NCBI GenBank assembly: GCA_965232105.1
Contig: OZ246956.1
Coordinates: 1-64,000 of the forward strand
Length of the DNA stretch: 64,000 nucleotides
Reading direction: 5' to 3'
Source of the DNA: Multivorans sp965232105
GTDB taxonomy: Bacteria; Acidobacteriota; Thermoanaerobaculia; Multivoradales; Multivoraceae
Below the pieces are notes generated by a model. It made no database searches. It worked only from the letters and a program-made list of their open reading frames with translations, and was not told the DNA's origin. Below are positions 18,957 through 28,048 of this stretch, in pieces. A program made the translations under genes and the position numbers. Within the stretch, counting starts at the first letter, position 1. The number at the start of each line of letters is the position of its first letter.

Positions 18957-20701
18957 CGGCGTTCCTCGACCACCAGGTAGACGCCCGACGGTGGATCGAC
19001 GATCCGGGTGCGGGCGCCGGAAGGCCAGCGCACATCCAGTCGGCGGAGTGCACCGGCCGGCTCTTCGCTACCGGACGAAGTCGCAGCCCAGCGCAACCGA
19101 TGCCCGCTGGACGACTGGTAGCTGTCTCCGCGGAGCGCCCAGCGCCGGGCCGGCGGCTTCCCGGGCTCCCCCGTGAGGGTCAGGACCGCGCTCACCGCCT
19201 GTGTATTCGGCGACCGGCCACGCAGCTCCACCCCCAGCCAGTCGGCATCCACGGGCCCTGCCGTGTCGTTCCTCCAGAGCCGCGCCGGCCCGTCGTTGGC
19301 TGTTACCACGAGGTCGCCGTCGCCGTCGTTGTCGAAGTCCGCGACGGCGGCCCCGCGGCTGACCAGGGGTTCCTCGTCCGTCCACTCACAACGCATCTCC
19401 GTAAAGCTCCCCTGCCCGTCGCCGCCCCGAAGCAACAGGTTCCGCTGCCGGTGGTCCGTGTTGTCGCGCCGCGGCGACGCGAAGATGTGCCCGTTCGCGA
19501 CGTACACGTCCGGCATGCCGTCCCGGTCGAAGTCCCCGGTCACGATCCCGAATCCCAGCAGGTTGAAGGAGGGCTGGCCGAAACCGGTGGTGGCCGACAC
19601 GTCCTCGAACAGAAGGTCGGCCCCGGAAGTCGCATTGCGATACAGGGTGTTCGTCTCGACGTCGAAGTTGGTCACCGCGAGATCGGCGTCGCCGTCGGAA
19701 TCGAAGTCAGCCGCCGCCAACCCCATCCCCGCCTCCGGGCGTCCATTCCGGTTGACGGCGGCGCCCGAGAGGAGGGACTGATCCTCGAACGTGCCGTCGC
19801 CGCGATTCCGGAAGAGCAGGTTCAGGGTCAGGTCGTTGGCTACGTAGAGATCGGGCCATCCGTCCGCATCGAGGTCGGCGAAGACAACCCCAAGCCCCTT
19901 GCCGTCGGCGCCGCCGAGGCCGGCCCGGGCGGTCGCGTCCTCGAAGGCGCCTCCGCCCCGGTTCACGTAGTAGCGGTCGTGCTGACCCAGGAACAGCGAC
20001 GGGTCGCACACCTCCGGCTCGGAGTCCGGACCGTCCCGACGGCAGACCAGGCCGTGGTCCGGGTCGTAGTCGAGGTACCGCGAGACGTAGAGATCGAGGT
20101 CGCCGTCTCCGTCCGCGTCCGCGAGGGCCATCGAGGATCCCCAGGGAAACTCGTCCGTCCCTCCTTCCGGCCGGGCCGCCGGCAGCGGTTCCGCCGCGGC
20201 GAACGATCCGTCTCCGCGGTTGCGCAGGAGCACCGTGGGACCGTAATGCGACACCAGCAGATCGACGTCGCCGTCGCCGTCCACATCGGCCGCCGCGACA
20301 CCCTGGCCGTACCCTCGCGCCACGACTCCGGCACCCTTCGGTTCGAACCGGAACCTCCCCGCGGCGTCGGGCCCCAGGTTACGGAACAGGCGGTCCAACG
20401 ACGCTTCGTCTGTCTTGGGCGGAAACGGCCCCGACTGCACCAGGTAGAGATCGAGCCAACCGTCGCCGTCGTAGTCGATCCAGGCGACACCGGCACCCAT
20501 CGTCTCCGGCAGATGCAGGCCGCCCGCGGCGCCCGATGCGTGAACGAAGTCCACACCGGACTGGGCCGCCATGTCCGTGAAGACGAATCCGCACTCCTCG
20601 CCAACGGCAGCGGCGGCGATACCCGACCAGACGGCCACCTGCCCCAGGAGGGCGAACAGAGCGGCGAAGCACCCAGCGCCGGCGGCCCTTCGCAAACTCA
20701 T
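18953..20701 (-). CDS. CRTAC1-like protein with FG-GAP/VCBS repeats and ASPIC/UnbV C-terminus
   Basis: 582 aa from the ATG at 20701, preferred because the hydrophobic signal segment (CFAALFALLGQVAVWSGIAAAA) follows directly. About seven FG-GAP-type repeats with calcium-binding DxDxDG loops (DYDGDGWLDLYL, DVDGDGDVDLLV, DADGDGDLDLYV, DFDSDGDADLAV, DFDRDGMPDVYV, DFDNDGDGDLVV) should form a beta-propeller. The last 90 residues match the UnbV/ASPIC module (LRRLDVRWPSGART). Known: such proteins are secreted and of unclear function, common in Acidobacteriota and Planctomycetota. First gene of the M16 operon and divergent from folP with a 35-bp gap, so its promoter overlaps the folP region. Confidence 0.9.
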   Translation of the reverse strand: MSLRRAAGAGCFAALFALLGQVAVWSGIAAAAVGEECGFVFTDMAAQSGVDFVHASGAAGGLHLPETMGAGVAWIDYDGDGWLDLYLVQSGPFPPKTDEASLDRLFRNLGPDAAGRFRFEPKGAGVVARGYGQGVAAADVDGDGDVDLLVSHYGPTVLLRNRGDGSFAAAEPLPAARPEGGTDEFPWGSSMALADADGDGDLDLYVSRYLDYDPDHGLVCRRDGPDSEPEVCDPSLFLGQHDRYYVNRGGGAFEDATARAGLGGADGKGLGVVFADLDADGWPDLYVANDLTLNLLFRNRGDGTFEDQSLLSGAAVNRNGRPEAGMGLAAADFDSDGDADLAVTNFDVETNTLYRNATSGADLLFEDVSATTGFGQPSFNLLGFGIVTGDFDRDGMPDVYVANGHIFASPRRDNTDHRQRNLLLRGGDGQGSFTEMRCEWTDEEPLVSRGAAVADFDNDGDGDLVVTANDGPARLWRNDTAGPVDADWLGVELRGRSPNTQAVSAVLTLTGEPGKPPARRWALRGDSYQSSSGHRLRWAATSSGSEEPAGALRRLDVRWPSGARTRIVDPPSGVYLVVEERR

Positions 20702-20736
20702 CCGGCGACGGTAGCAGCAGCCCGTAGACTGCGCCC

Positions 20737-21969
20737 ATGGAACTGGTCTGCGGCCCGCACACCCTGACATCAGGCGAGCGTCCCCTGGTCATGGGGGTGC
20801 TCAACGTGACGCCGGACAGTTTCTCGGACGGCGGCACGTTTCACGCCCCGGAGGCCGCGATCGAAGGCGCGCGGCGCATGGCCGCCGAAGGCGCCGACCT
20901 GATCGACATCGGCGCCGAGAGCACCCGGCCAGGGGCCGAACCCGTGGGATTGACCGAGGAGCTTGCCCGGTTGCTGCCGGTGATCGAGGGCGTCGGCCAC
21001 CTCGACCTCGGCGTGCCCCTGAGCGTGGACACCGCGAAGCCGGAGGCAGCCGATCGAGCGCTCGCCGCGGGCGCCCACATGATCAACGACATCTCCGGCG
21101 CCGGCGAGGCGATGCTCGAGGTCGCCGCCCGCCACGGCGCTCCGGTCATCGCGATGCACATGCAGGGCGAACCGCGCACGATGCAGCGGGAACCGCGCTA
21201 CGACGACGTGGTGGCCGAGATCCGCAACTACCTCGCCGAGCGCGTCGCGGCCGGACACCGCCACGGAGTCGACGTGCTGGTCGACCCGGGGATCGGCTTT
21301 GGCAAGACGCTCGAGCACAACCTCGACCTGCTCGCGAACCTGGACGAGCTTCAGCGGATCGGCGCGCCCGTCGTGCTCGGGGCGTCCCGCAAGTCGTTCC
21401 TGGACCGCCTGCTCGGCGGCATCCCCGTCGAGGGGCGCCTGAGCGGAACGCTCGCTGTCAACGCCTGGGCGGCGGCTCTCGGAACCGCCGACATCCTGCG
21501 GGTCCACGATGTCGAGCCGCACCGGCAACTGGCCGAGAGCATCGGCGCCCTGAGGCTGCGCCGCGATCGCTGGACGACCCGCCGCCGCGTTCTTGCACGC
21601 GGCATCGTCTGCCGGAGCCGGATCGGAGTCACCCGCGAAGAACGCGCCGAACCGCAAGAACTCCTCGTCGACATCGACGTGACCCTGACTGCCGGTGCCC
21701 GCGGCGCCCGCGACGACCTGGACGAGACCGTGGACTACGCGGAGCTCGCGGCCATAGCAGGGGCGGTCGCGGCCCGCGACGAGGTCCGACTCGTCGAAAC
21801 GCTGGCCGAGCGGATCGCGGCGAGCGTCGGTCGGGAGACCTCTCGGGCGGCCGGCGGCCCGACGCTGCGGCGCCGGATCGAATCGCTGCGGGTCCGGGTC
21901 ACGAAACCCGGCGCCGCACGCGAACTCGGCGCCGCGGAAGTCGGCGCCGAAGTCGACTGGCGACCGTGA
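20737..21969 (+). CDS. folP-folB: Dihydropteroate synthase fused to dihydroneopterin aldolase
   Basis: 410 aa. Residues about 1-275 are a complete dihydropteroate synthase: MGVLNVTPDSFSDGG, DIGAESTRPGAEP, SVDTAKPEAADRAL, MINDISG, DVLVDPGIGFGKT and GASRKSFLDRLLGG are all present. Residues about 287-405 are a FolB domain (LARGIVCRSRIGVTREER, DDLDETVDYAEL, VRLVETLAERIA, and a C-terminal VRVTKPGA with the conserved Lys). The two enzymes act at separate steps of tetrahydrofolate synthesis, with FolK between them; folK follows after 7 bp. The fusion order DHPS-DHNA is uncommon. There is no stop or frameshift at the junction. Confidence 0.92.
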   Translation: MELVCGPHTLTSGERPLVMGVLNVTPDSFSDGGTFHAPEAAIEGARRMAAEGADLIDIGAESTRPGAEPVGLTEELARLLPVIEGVGHLDLGVPLSVDTAKPEAADRALAAGAHMINDISGAGEAMLEVAARHGAPVIAMHMQGEPRTMQREPRYDDVVAEIRNYLAERVAAGHRHGVDVLVDPGIGFGKTLEHNLDLLANLDELQRIGAPVVLGASRKSFLDRLLGGIPVEGRLSGTLAVNAWAAALGTADILRVHDVEPHRQLAESIGALRLRRDRWTTRRRVLARGIVCRSRIGVTREERAEPQELLVDIDVTLTAGARGARDDLDETVDYAELAAIAGAVAARDEVRLVETLAERIAASVGRETSRAAGGPTLRRRIESLRVRVTKPGAARELGAAEVGAEVDWRP

Positions 21970-21976
21970 ACCGGCC

Positions 21977-22456
21977 GTGACCCGGACTCGCGCCTTCGTC
22001 GCGATCGGTTCGAACCTCGGCTGTCGAGAGGCGAATCTGCACGCCGCGATCAACCGCCTGAGACAACTCGGGGACGTGACCGCGGTCTCGGAGTTGCACG
22101 CCACCGAAGCCGTACCGGAAAGCGGCGTTCTGGCCACCGACCCGGACTTCCTCAATGCCGCGGCGACGATCGACACCCGGCTCGACGCCCATACCCTGCT
22201 GGACGGTCTGCTCCAGATCGAGGCCGGCCTCGGCCGGGACCGGACAACGACGCCCGTCGGCCCCCGGACGGTCGACCTCGACCTCCTCCTGTTCGGCGAC
22301 CTGGTCATCGAGGCGCCCGGCCTGATCGTTCCGCACCCCCGCATGCACCGCCGCCGCTTCGTCCTCGAACCGCTATGCCAGATCGCCCCCAACGCCTGGC
22401 ACCCCGGTCTGAGAAAGACGGTGGCCGAGCTGCTGGGCGAGCTGGCGGCGGACTGA
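21977..22456 (+). CDS. folK: 6-hydroxymethyl-7,8-dihydropterin pyrophosphokinase
   Basis: 159 aa, GTG start 7 bp after the folP-folB stop. Family motifs: FVAIGSNLG at the N-terminus, DFLNAAATIDT, LLQIEAGLGRDR, GPRTVDLDLLLFGD (the ATP/Mg-binding signature) and VPHPRMHRRRFVLEPL. It transfers pyrophosphate from ATP to hydroxymethyl-dihydropterin, the step between the FolB and FolP reactions. Length is normal for the family. Almost certainly cotranscribed with the fused gene, so the window encodes three consecutive folate-pathway activities from two genes. Confidence 0.95.
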   Translation: MTRTRAFVAIGSNLGCREANLHAAINRLRQLGDVTAVSELHATEAVPESGVLATDPDFLNAAATIDTRLDAHTLLDGLLQIEAGLGRDRTTTPVGPRTVDLDLLLFGDLVIEAPGLIVPHPRMHRRRFVLEPLCQIAPNAWHPGLRKTVAELLGELAAD

Positions 22457-22466
22457 GTGCTACGCG

Positions 22467-23636
22467 CTAGTAGCTCTTCGGCAGACCGAGGACCTTCTCC
22501 GCGATGTGGCAGAGGATGAGTTGCGGGCTGACCGGAGCCAGCCGCGGGATCATCACCTCGCGCATCAGCCGCTCGACGTGGAACTCCTTCGCGTAGCCCA
22601 TGCCGCCGTGGGTCATGACCGCCTGCGTGCAGGCCTTGAAGCCCGCCTCGGCGCCGAGGTACTTCGCGGCATTTGCGTAGTGGCCGCACGGTTCCTCACG
22701 GTCGTAAAGCGAAGCCGCCTGCATGGCCATCAGAAACGCCGCCTCCAGTTCCATCCAGCACTCCGCCAGGGGGTGCTGAATCGACTGGTTCTGGCCAATC
22801 GGGCGGCCGAAGACCCGCCGGTTGCGAGCGTAGTCGGTCGCGCGCTCCAGGGCGTTGCGACCGACGCCGACCGCCTCGATGCCGATCAGGATCCGCTCCG
22901 GGTTCAGGCTGTGCAGGATGTACTCGAAGCCGCGGCCCTCGTCGCCGATACGGTCTTCCGCGGGTATCTCGAGTCCGTCGATGAACAGCTCGTTCGAATC
23001 CACGGCGGCCCGGCCCATCTTCGGAATGCGCCGGACCTCGACGCTGGACCGATCGAGCGTCGTGTAGAACAGCGAAAGGCCCTTCGTCGCCTTGCCCGTT
23101 TCGGCTCTGGGTGTCGTGCGCGCGAGCAGCATGACCCGGTCCGCCTCCTGAGCGGTCGTGGTCCAGATCTTGCGGCCGTGGACGACGTAGCCGCCATCGG
23201 GCTGCCGCTCGGCGCGCGTCGTGATCGCCGTCGTCTCCAGGCCAGCATCCGGCTCCGTCACCGCGAAGCACGTCTTCGCCCGACCCTCGATCAGCTCGGG
23301 AAGGAAACGGCGGCGCTGCTCCTCCGTCCCGAAGACGACGATCGGGTGCGGCCCGAAGATGTTGATGTGGATCGCCGAAGCCGCGCTCATGCCGCCGCCC
23401 GCACGGGCCACTTCGTGCATCACCAGGCCGGCTTCGGTAACGCCCAAGCCCGAACCACCGTACTTTTCCGGCATGGCGATTCCGAGCGCGCCGCACTCGG
23501 CCATGGCCCGGTGGAACTCGTTCGGAAACCGGACCTCGTTGTCGACCGCCAGCCAGTAGCCGTCGTCAAACGCCGCGCACGTTCGCGCAATCCCTTCGCA
23601 AAGCGAGCGTTGCTGTCCGGTGAGTGTAAAATCCAT
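22467..23636 (-). CDS. Acyl-CoA dehydrogenase
   Basis: 389 aa, full family length. The acyl-CoA dehydrogenase fold is evident: N-terminal helices, the middle domain CFAVTEPDAGLETTAITTRAE, VVHGRKIWTT, and the C-terminal FAD-binding helical domain with RRVFGRPIGQNQSIQHPLAE and MTHGGMGYAKEFHVERLMRE. The usual C-terminal YEGT catalytic-Glu motif of short-chain enzymes is replaced by RLAPVSPQ, so the catalytic base may sit elsewhere. FAD-dependent alpha,beta-dehydrogenation of an acyl-CoA is predicted; the substrate cannot be read from sequence. Convergent with folK (10 bp gap). Confidence 0.92.
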   Translation of the reverse strand: MDFTLTGQQRSLCEGIARTCAAFDDGYWLAVDNEVRFPNEFHRAMAECGALGIAMPEKYGGSGLGVTEAGLVMHEVARAGGGMSAASAIHINIFGPHPIVVFGTEEQRRRFLPELIEGRAKTCFAVTEPDAGLETTAITTRAERQPDGGYVVHGRKIWTTTAQEADRVMLLARTTPRAETGKATKGLSLFYTTLDRSSVEVRRIPKMGRAAVDSNELFIDGLEIPAEDRIGDEGRGFEYILHSLNPERILIGIEAVGVGRNALERATDYARNRRVFGRPIGQNQSIQHPLAECWMELEAAFLMAMQAASLYDREEPCGHYANAAKYLGAEAGFKACTQAVMTHGGMGYAKEFHVERLMREVMIPRLAPVSPQLILCHIAEKVLGLPKSY

Positions 23637-23699
23637 GGGACCGCAGAGGGTACAACGACTCCGCGCCCCGGGCAGTTCGCACTCGCTGCGTCACGGCGG

Positions 23700-23734
23700 C
23701 GACCCCTCCTGACCCAAGACGGGCGGGTGCGTCC
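23700..23734 (+). repeat. 35-bp dispersed repeat, copy 1
   Basis: A 35-bp stretch beginning CGACCCCTCCTGACCCAAGA is identical to 31336-31370. Both copies are in non-coding gaps. The 132-bp gap 23637-23768 that holds this copy contains nothing else recognised. Confidence 0.8.
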
Positions 23735-23768
23735 GACGCCCACGCGCCGCTCCGGTCCTGCCCCCGCG

Positions 23769-24110
23769 TCAGCTCGCCGACGGCGGAAGCAGCACGTACC
23801 GAGCCAGGACGGCGAAGCCGCCGATCAGAATCAGGGCCGCGGTCCAGATCAGAGTCAACCGCTGCCACCTTTCGAGATGGTCGAGTCCCCGTACCCGGCG
23901 CAGGATGCCGCGCAGCAGGAACGGCAGGGATGCGCCCCAGACCAGGAGCAGGCCCAGCAACAACCACGACGTCGGCGAGAAACCCTGCAGTAGAGCCAGC
24001 GCCCCGATCGCGAACAGGAGCGCGATCCGCACCACGACGCGCACGAAGCGCATGCTGCCGGCCTGCTGCCGCTTGAGTTGATTCCGCCGGTCGCTGAAGT
24101 CGATCGCCAT
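23769..24110 (-). CDS. Small membrane protein, uncharacterised
   Basis: 113 aa starting MAIDFSDRRNQLKRQQ, then about three hydrophobic helices (VVVRIALLFAIGALALLQ, SWLLLGLLLVWGASLPFLL, LIWTAALILIGGFAVLARYV) separated by a basic loop (RGILRRVRGLDHLERWQR). No family recognised. It starts 8 bp downstream of the oligopeptidase-B-like gene stop on the same strand and is probably cotranscribed with it. A basic cytoplasmic N-terminus suggests an inner-membrane protein. Confidence 0.7.
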   Translation of the reverse strand: MAIDFSDRRNQLKRQQAGSMRFVRVVVRIALLFAIGALALLQGFSPTSWLLLGLLLVWGASLPFLLRGILRRVRGLDHLERWQRLTLIWTAALILIGGFAVLARYVLLPPSAS

Positions 24111-24118
24111 CGGCGGCT

Positions 24119-26314
24119 CTAGGACTCCCCGGCGCCCGCGAGGTCGAGCAGGAAGGCGTAAACCAGGGCCGTCTCGCGGTAGCGGTCGTAGCGGCCGGAG
24201 GCGCCCCCGTGGCCGGCGCCCATGTTCGTCTCGAGGAGCAGGAGGTTGTCGTCCGTCTTGTTGGCCCGCAGCCGCGCCACCCACTTCGCCGGCTCCCAGT
24301 ACTGAACCTGCGAGTCGTGCAGGCCGGTGGTCACGAGCAGGTGGGGATAGTCCCTCGCCTCGACGTTGTCGTAGGGCGAATAGGAGAGCATGTAGTCGTA
24401 GTACTCGCGCTCTCTGGGATCCCCCCACTCGTCCCACTCGAACGTGGTCAGCGGAATGCTCGCGTCGAGCATCGTCGTGACGACGTCAACGAAGGGCACC
24501 CGCGCCACGACGCCGTCCCATAGGTCGGGACGCATCGTGAACACCGCGCCGACCAGCAGACCGCCGGCGCTGCCGCCCATCGCGTAAATCCGGTCCGGGT
24601 CCGCGTAGCCCTCGGCCGCGAGATGCTCGGCCGCGGCGATGAAGTCCGTGAACGTGTTCTTCTTGTGGAGCAGCTTGCCGTTCTCGTACCAGGAGCGGCC
24701 CATCTCCTCGCCGCCGCGGATGTGGGCGATCGCGTAGACGAAGCCGCGGTCGATCAGGCTCAGAAGCGGCGAGCTGAACGACGCGTCCATGCTGGCGCCG
24801 TAGGAACCGTAGCCGTAGAGCAACAGCGGGCTGCCACCCTCTTCCGGCCGCAGATCGGGCCGGTAGACGAGCGATACGGGCACCTGCGTACCGTCTCCGG
24901 CCGTCGCCCAAAGCCGTTCGCTCCGGTAGTTCGCGGAGTCGAAACCGCCGAGCACCTGGTCCTGTTTGCGCAGGGTCTTCTCGCGCGTCGCCGGGTCGTA
25001 ATCGAACACCGACCGCGGCGTGGTCAGCGACTGGTAGACGTAGCGGAGGGTGCCGGACGACGGATCCGGGTTGACGCCGAGACCGGCCGAGTAGGTCGGT
25101 TCGCCGAAATCGAGGTCATGGCCCGTGACGGACCCGTCCCCGGCGCCGCCTCCGGCCCTCGGCTCGATGCGGAGCTGCTCGAGACCATCGCGCCTCTCCG
25201 CCAGCACCAGGAGACGATCGAACAGCTCGAAACCCGCGAGCAGCACGTCGTCGCGGTGCGGGAGTTCCTCGCGCCACGCGGCGCGACCAGTGTCGCCTTC
25301 GGCGGTCGACATGAGCCGGAAGTTCGGCGCGCGATCGTTCGTGCGCACCCAGAAGCGGTCACCCAAGTGATCGACGCTGTACTCGTGGCGTTCGCCCCGC
25401 GGCTCGAAGACGGCGAAGTCGCCGTCCGGATCGTCCGCCCGCAGGATGCGCACCTCCGTGCGCAGAGTGTGACTCGAGGTGGCCAGCAGGTACTTCCGTG
25501 ACTGGGTCCGCCCCAGGAACACGCTGAAGGTCTCGTCCGGCTCCTCGTAGACCAGTTCGTCGGGGGCCGTCGAGCCCAGGCGGTGGCGGTACACCTGGTA
25601 TGCGCGCAGCGTGTCCGGATCCTGGCGGACGTAGAACAGGGTCGCGCTGTCGGCGGCCCAGACGAGATTCGCCGTCACGTCCGGGATCTCGTCCGCGAGA
25701 ATCTCGCCGGTCGAAAGATCCTTGAACCGAACGGTGTAGAAGCGGCGTCCCACGTCGTCGACGCCGTACGCCAGGATCCGGTGATCCGGGCTAACGGACG
25801 GACGGACCGCCGTGTACTCCTTGCCTTCGGCGATCTCGTTCACGTCGATCAGTACTTCTTCGGCCTCGGGAGCCTGATCGCCGCCGAAGACGTCGCCGTC
25901 GATTGGCCGGCGGCCGTGGATCGGGTACTGCTTCCCCTCCTCGTAGCGCGTGTAGTACCAGTAGTCGCCGTCGCGGTAGGGAACGGATGAGTCGTCCTCG
26001 ACGACCCTGCTGCGGATCTCCGCGAACACGCTCTCCCGGAGCGGCTCGGTGTGCGCCAGCGCGGCGTCGACGTACGCGTTCTCCGCCTCGAGATAGGCGA
26101 TCACCTCCGGGTTCTCGCGTTCCCGGAGCCAGTAGTACTCGTCGACCCGGACGTCGCCGTGGGTCTCGAGTTCGTGGGGACGCGCCTCGGCCCGCGGCGG
26201 GTCGCCCGGGGCCGCCGCGGGGGCGGCGCAGGAGGTCACCGCGAGGGCCGCCAGGAGAAGGACTCCGGCAGCGGGGATTCCGGTTCGGAACGCTCTCGTT
26301 CGTAGCTGTCGCAT
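24119..26314 (-). CDS. Prolyl oligopeptidase family (S9A) lipoprotein, oligopeptidase B-like
   Basis: 731 aa from the ATG at 26314, which places a lipobox (LAVTSCA) about 30 residues in; the upstream extension lacks sense. The N-terminal beta-propeller begins HELETHGDVRVDEYYWLRERENPEVIAYLEAENAY, typical of oligopeptidase B. The C-terminal alpha/beta-hydrolase has GGSAGG with Ser582, then Asp667 (LHDSQV) and His702 (AGHGG) as the triad. Known: S9A enzymes cut short peptides after basic or proline residues. The lipoprotein signal implies a periplasmic location, unlike cytoplasmic E. coli PtrB. Confidence 0.92.
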   Translation of the reverse strand: MRQLRTRAFRTGIPAAGVLLLAALAVTSCAAPAAAPGDPPRAEARPHELETHGDVRVDEYYWLRERENPEVIAYLEAENAYVDAALAHTEPLRESVFAEIRSRVVEDDSSVPYRDGDYWYYTRYEEGKQYPIHGRRPIDGDVFGGDQAPEAEEVLIDVNEIAEGKEYTAVRPSVSPDHRILAYGVDDVGRRFYTVRFKDLSTGEILADEIPDVTANLVWAADSATLFYVRQDPDTLRAYQVYRHRLGSTAPDELVYEEPDETFSVFLGRTQSRKYLLATSSHTLRTEVRILRADDPDGDFAVFEPRGERHEYSVDHLGDRFWVRTNDRAPNFRLMSTAEGDTGRAAWREELPHRDDVLLAGFELFDRLLVLAERRDGLEQLRIEPRAGGGAGDGSVTGHDLDFGEPTYSAGLGVNPDPSSGTLRYVYQSLTTPRSVFDYDPATREKTLRKQDQVLGGFDSANYRSERLWATAGDGTQVPVSLVYRPDLRPEEGGSPLLLYGYGSYGASMDASFSSPLLSLIDRGFVYAIAHIRGGEEMGRSWYENGKLLHKKNTFTDFIAAAEHLAAEGYADPDRIYAMGGSAGGLLVGAVFTMRPDLWDGVVARVPFVDVVTTMLDASIPLTTFEWDEWGDPREREYYDYMLSYSPYDNVEARDYPHLLVTTGLHDSQVQYWEPAKWVARLRANKTDDNLLLLETNMGAGHGGASGRYDRYRETALVYAFLLDLAGAGES

Positions 26315-26336
26315 GGGCACCAGAGTGTAGCCCCCA

Positions 26337-27275
26337 TCAACTCCGCTCCCACAACAGGATGGCGGCGAACAGATCTTCCAGCGCGGCGCCGACCGACTTG
26401 AACAGCGTGATCTCATCCGCGGTCCCACGGCCCCCGTGCTCGCCGCGACACAGCTCGTAGAGGTCGGCGGCGACATCGTCAGGAGCGAGCGCGCCCGACT
26501 CGATCGGCTGGGTCAGGTCGCCGGCCTCGACCAGAGCGCCGTCTCGAGTGTCGACGAACACGGTGGAGCGGCGCATCGCCTCGTCGTCCGCCTCGCGCAT
26601 CCCCGGCGTAAAGCCGCCGACCAGGTCGACATGGATGCCGGCGCGAAGCCAGTCGCCGAAGATCAGGGGTTCCGTGGCCAGGGTCGCGGTGCTCACGATG
26701 TCCGCCGCGCGCACGGCCGCCTCCAGATCGGCAGCCGTTCCGGTCCGAAGCCCCCGCAGCAGCGGTGAACGGGACGCCTCCGCCGCCTTCTCGGGCCGGC
26801 GCCCCCAGAACTCGACCTCGATCCCGGGCCGCACCGCCGCGTGCGCGGCCGCCAGGTGAGGCGCCAGGTTGCCCGTGCCGACCACCAGCAGGCGACGGGC
26901 ATCGGAGCGCGAGAGGAACTTCGACGCCAGGGCCGACGCCGCCGCCGTACGCCGCAGGGTCAGCTCCAGGCCGTCGATGAGCGCCAGCGGCTCCCCCGTC
27001 ACAGCCGACGTCAGGATGTAGCTGGCCTGCACGGCCCCGAGGCCGCGGGAGACGTTCCCGGGGAAGACCGTCGCCACCTTGACTCCCAGGTAGCCGCCGG
27101 CCGTCCACGCCGGCATGAGCAGCAGCGTCGCGTCGGGATCGTCGGCCGGCGCCGCGACCCCGTGGTGGTGGCGTACCGGCATCTCGCAGCCATCGCGGAA
27201 GCCCCGTTCCAGGGCCTCCACCACGGCGCCCCAGGGCAGCAGTTCGGCGGTCTTGGCGGCGTCGAAGATCTTCAT
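26337..27275 (-). CDS. Ornithine cyclodeaminase / mu-crystallin family protein
   Basis: 312 aa from the ATG at 27275 (MKIFDAAKTAELLPW). It shows the N-terminal dimerisation and substrate domain with YLGVKVATVFPGN (conserved Lys) and the Rossmann NAD(P) site VVGTGNLAPHLAAAHAA, followed by DIVSTATLATEPLIFGDWL and GIHVDLVGGFTPGMREADDE. Family members deaminate ornithine or reduce cyclic imines or act as alanine dehydrogenase; substrate cannot be decided here. It is divergent from the PhyH gene with only 29 bp between starts, so the two share a control region. Confidence 0.9.
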   Translation of the reverse strand: MKIFDAAKTAELLPWGAVVEALERGFRDGCEMPVRHHHGVAAPADDPDATLLLMPAWTAGGYLGVKVATVFPGNVSRGLGAVQASYILTSAVTGEPLALIDGLELTLRRTAAASALASKFLSRSDARRLLVVGTGNLAPHLAAAHAAVRPGIEVEFWGRRPEKAAEASRSPLLRGLRTGTAADLEAAVRAADIVSTATLATEPLIFGDWLRAGIHVDLVGGFTPGMREADDEAMRRSTVFVDTRDGALVEAGDLTQPIESGALAPDDVAADLYELCRGEHGGRGTADEITLFKSVGAALEDLFAAILLWERS

Positions 27276-27304
27276 CCGAGTAGCGGAGGATAGTCTCATC
27301 CGCC

Positions 27305-28048
27305 ATGGACCATCCGGGAGAGCTTGAGCAGAACGGCTACGTGATCCTGGAAGGCGTCCTGAAACGGCACCGTATCGACGCGCTTCGCCGGGAGCTCGAG
27401 CCCCACTTCGACCGCCGCCTTTTCGGCCGCAACCCGTTCGAGGGCCGCAAGACGCAGCGGGTCTACGGACTGCTCTCCAAGTCCCGCCTGTTCGATGGTC
27501 TGGTCGAGCACCCGGCCGTGCTGGACGCCTGCGAAACCACCCTGGGCCCGGGCTTCCTGCTCTCGGTGGCCCACGCGATCCTCATCCACCCCGGCGAAGT
27601 CTCGCAGAACCTCCACCACGACGACTCCTTCTATCCCCTGCCCCGTCCCCGTCACGCACTCGGGGTGAGCACGATCTGGGCGCTCGACGACTTCACCGAG
27701 GACAACGGCGCCACCCGCATCGTGCCCGGCAGCCACCGTTGGAACGGCGAGGAAGCGGACGAGTCCGCGGCGCAGCCGGTCATCATGCCGGCCGGCTCGC
27801 TGCTCATCTTTCTCGGCACCCTCTACCACGGCGGCGGCGCGAACCGGTCGACCGGAACGCGCCTCGGCCTGACCATCCAGTACTGCCCGCCGTGGGCGCG
27901 GCAGCAGGAGAACTTCATTCTCGGGGTGTCCGCGGACGAAGTTCCCGAACTGTCTCCCAGGATGCAGCGACTGATCGGCTACGGCATCCATCCCCCGTTC
28001 ATGGGCCACGTAGATGGCCGCCACCCCCTGAAGGCGCTCCACACATGA
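27305..28048 (+). CDS. Phytanoyl-CoA dioxygenase (PhyH) family protein
   Basis: 247 aa. Fe(II)/2-oxoglutarate oxygenase features: the HxD pair in NLHHDDSFYPLP, the strand ALGVSTIWALDDFTEDNGATRIVPGSHRW, the distal His in GTLYHGGGANRS, and the 2OG-binding Arg in STGTRLGLTIQY. Known: PhyH enzymes hydroxylate diverse small molecules; they are numerous in sponge-associated and marine Acidobacteriota-like genomes. Its stop overlaps the next ATG (ATGA), so it is cotranslated with the PafA-like phosphatase and the YdjC-like protein. Confidence 0.92.
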   Translation: MDHPGELEQNGYVILEGVLKRHRIDALRRELEPHFDRRLFGRNPFEGRKTQRVYGLLSKSRLFDGLVEHPAVLDACETTLGPGFLLSVAHAILIHPGEVSQNLHHDDSFYPLPRPRHALGVSTIWALDDFTEDNGATRIVPGSHRWNGEEADESAAQPVIMPAGSLLIFLGTLYHGGGANRSTGTRLGLTIQYCPPWARQQENFILGVSADEVPELSPRMQRLIGYGIHPPFMGHVDGRHPLKALHT

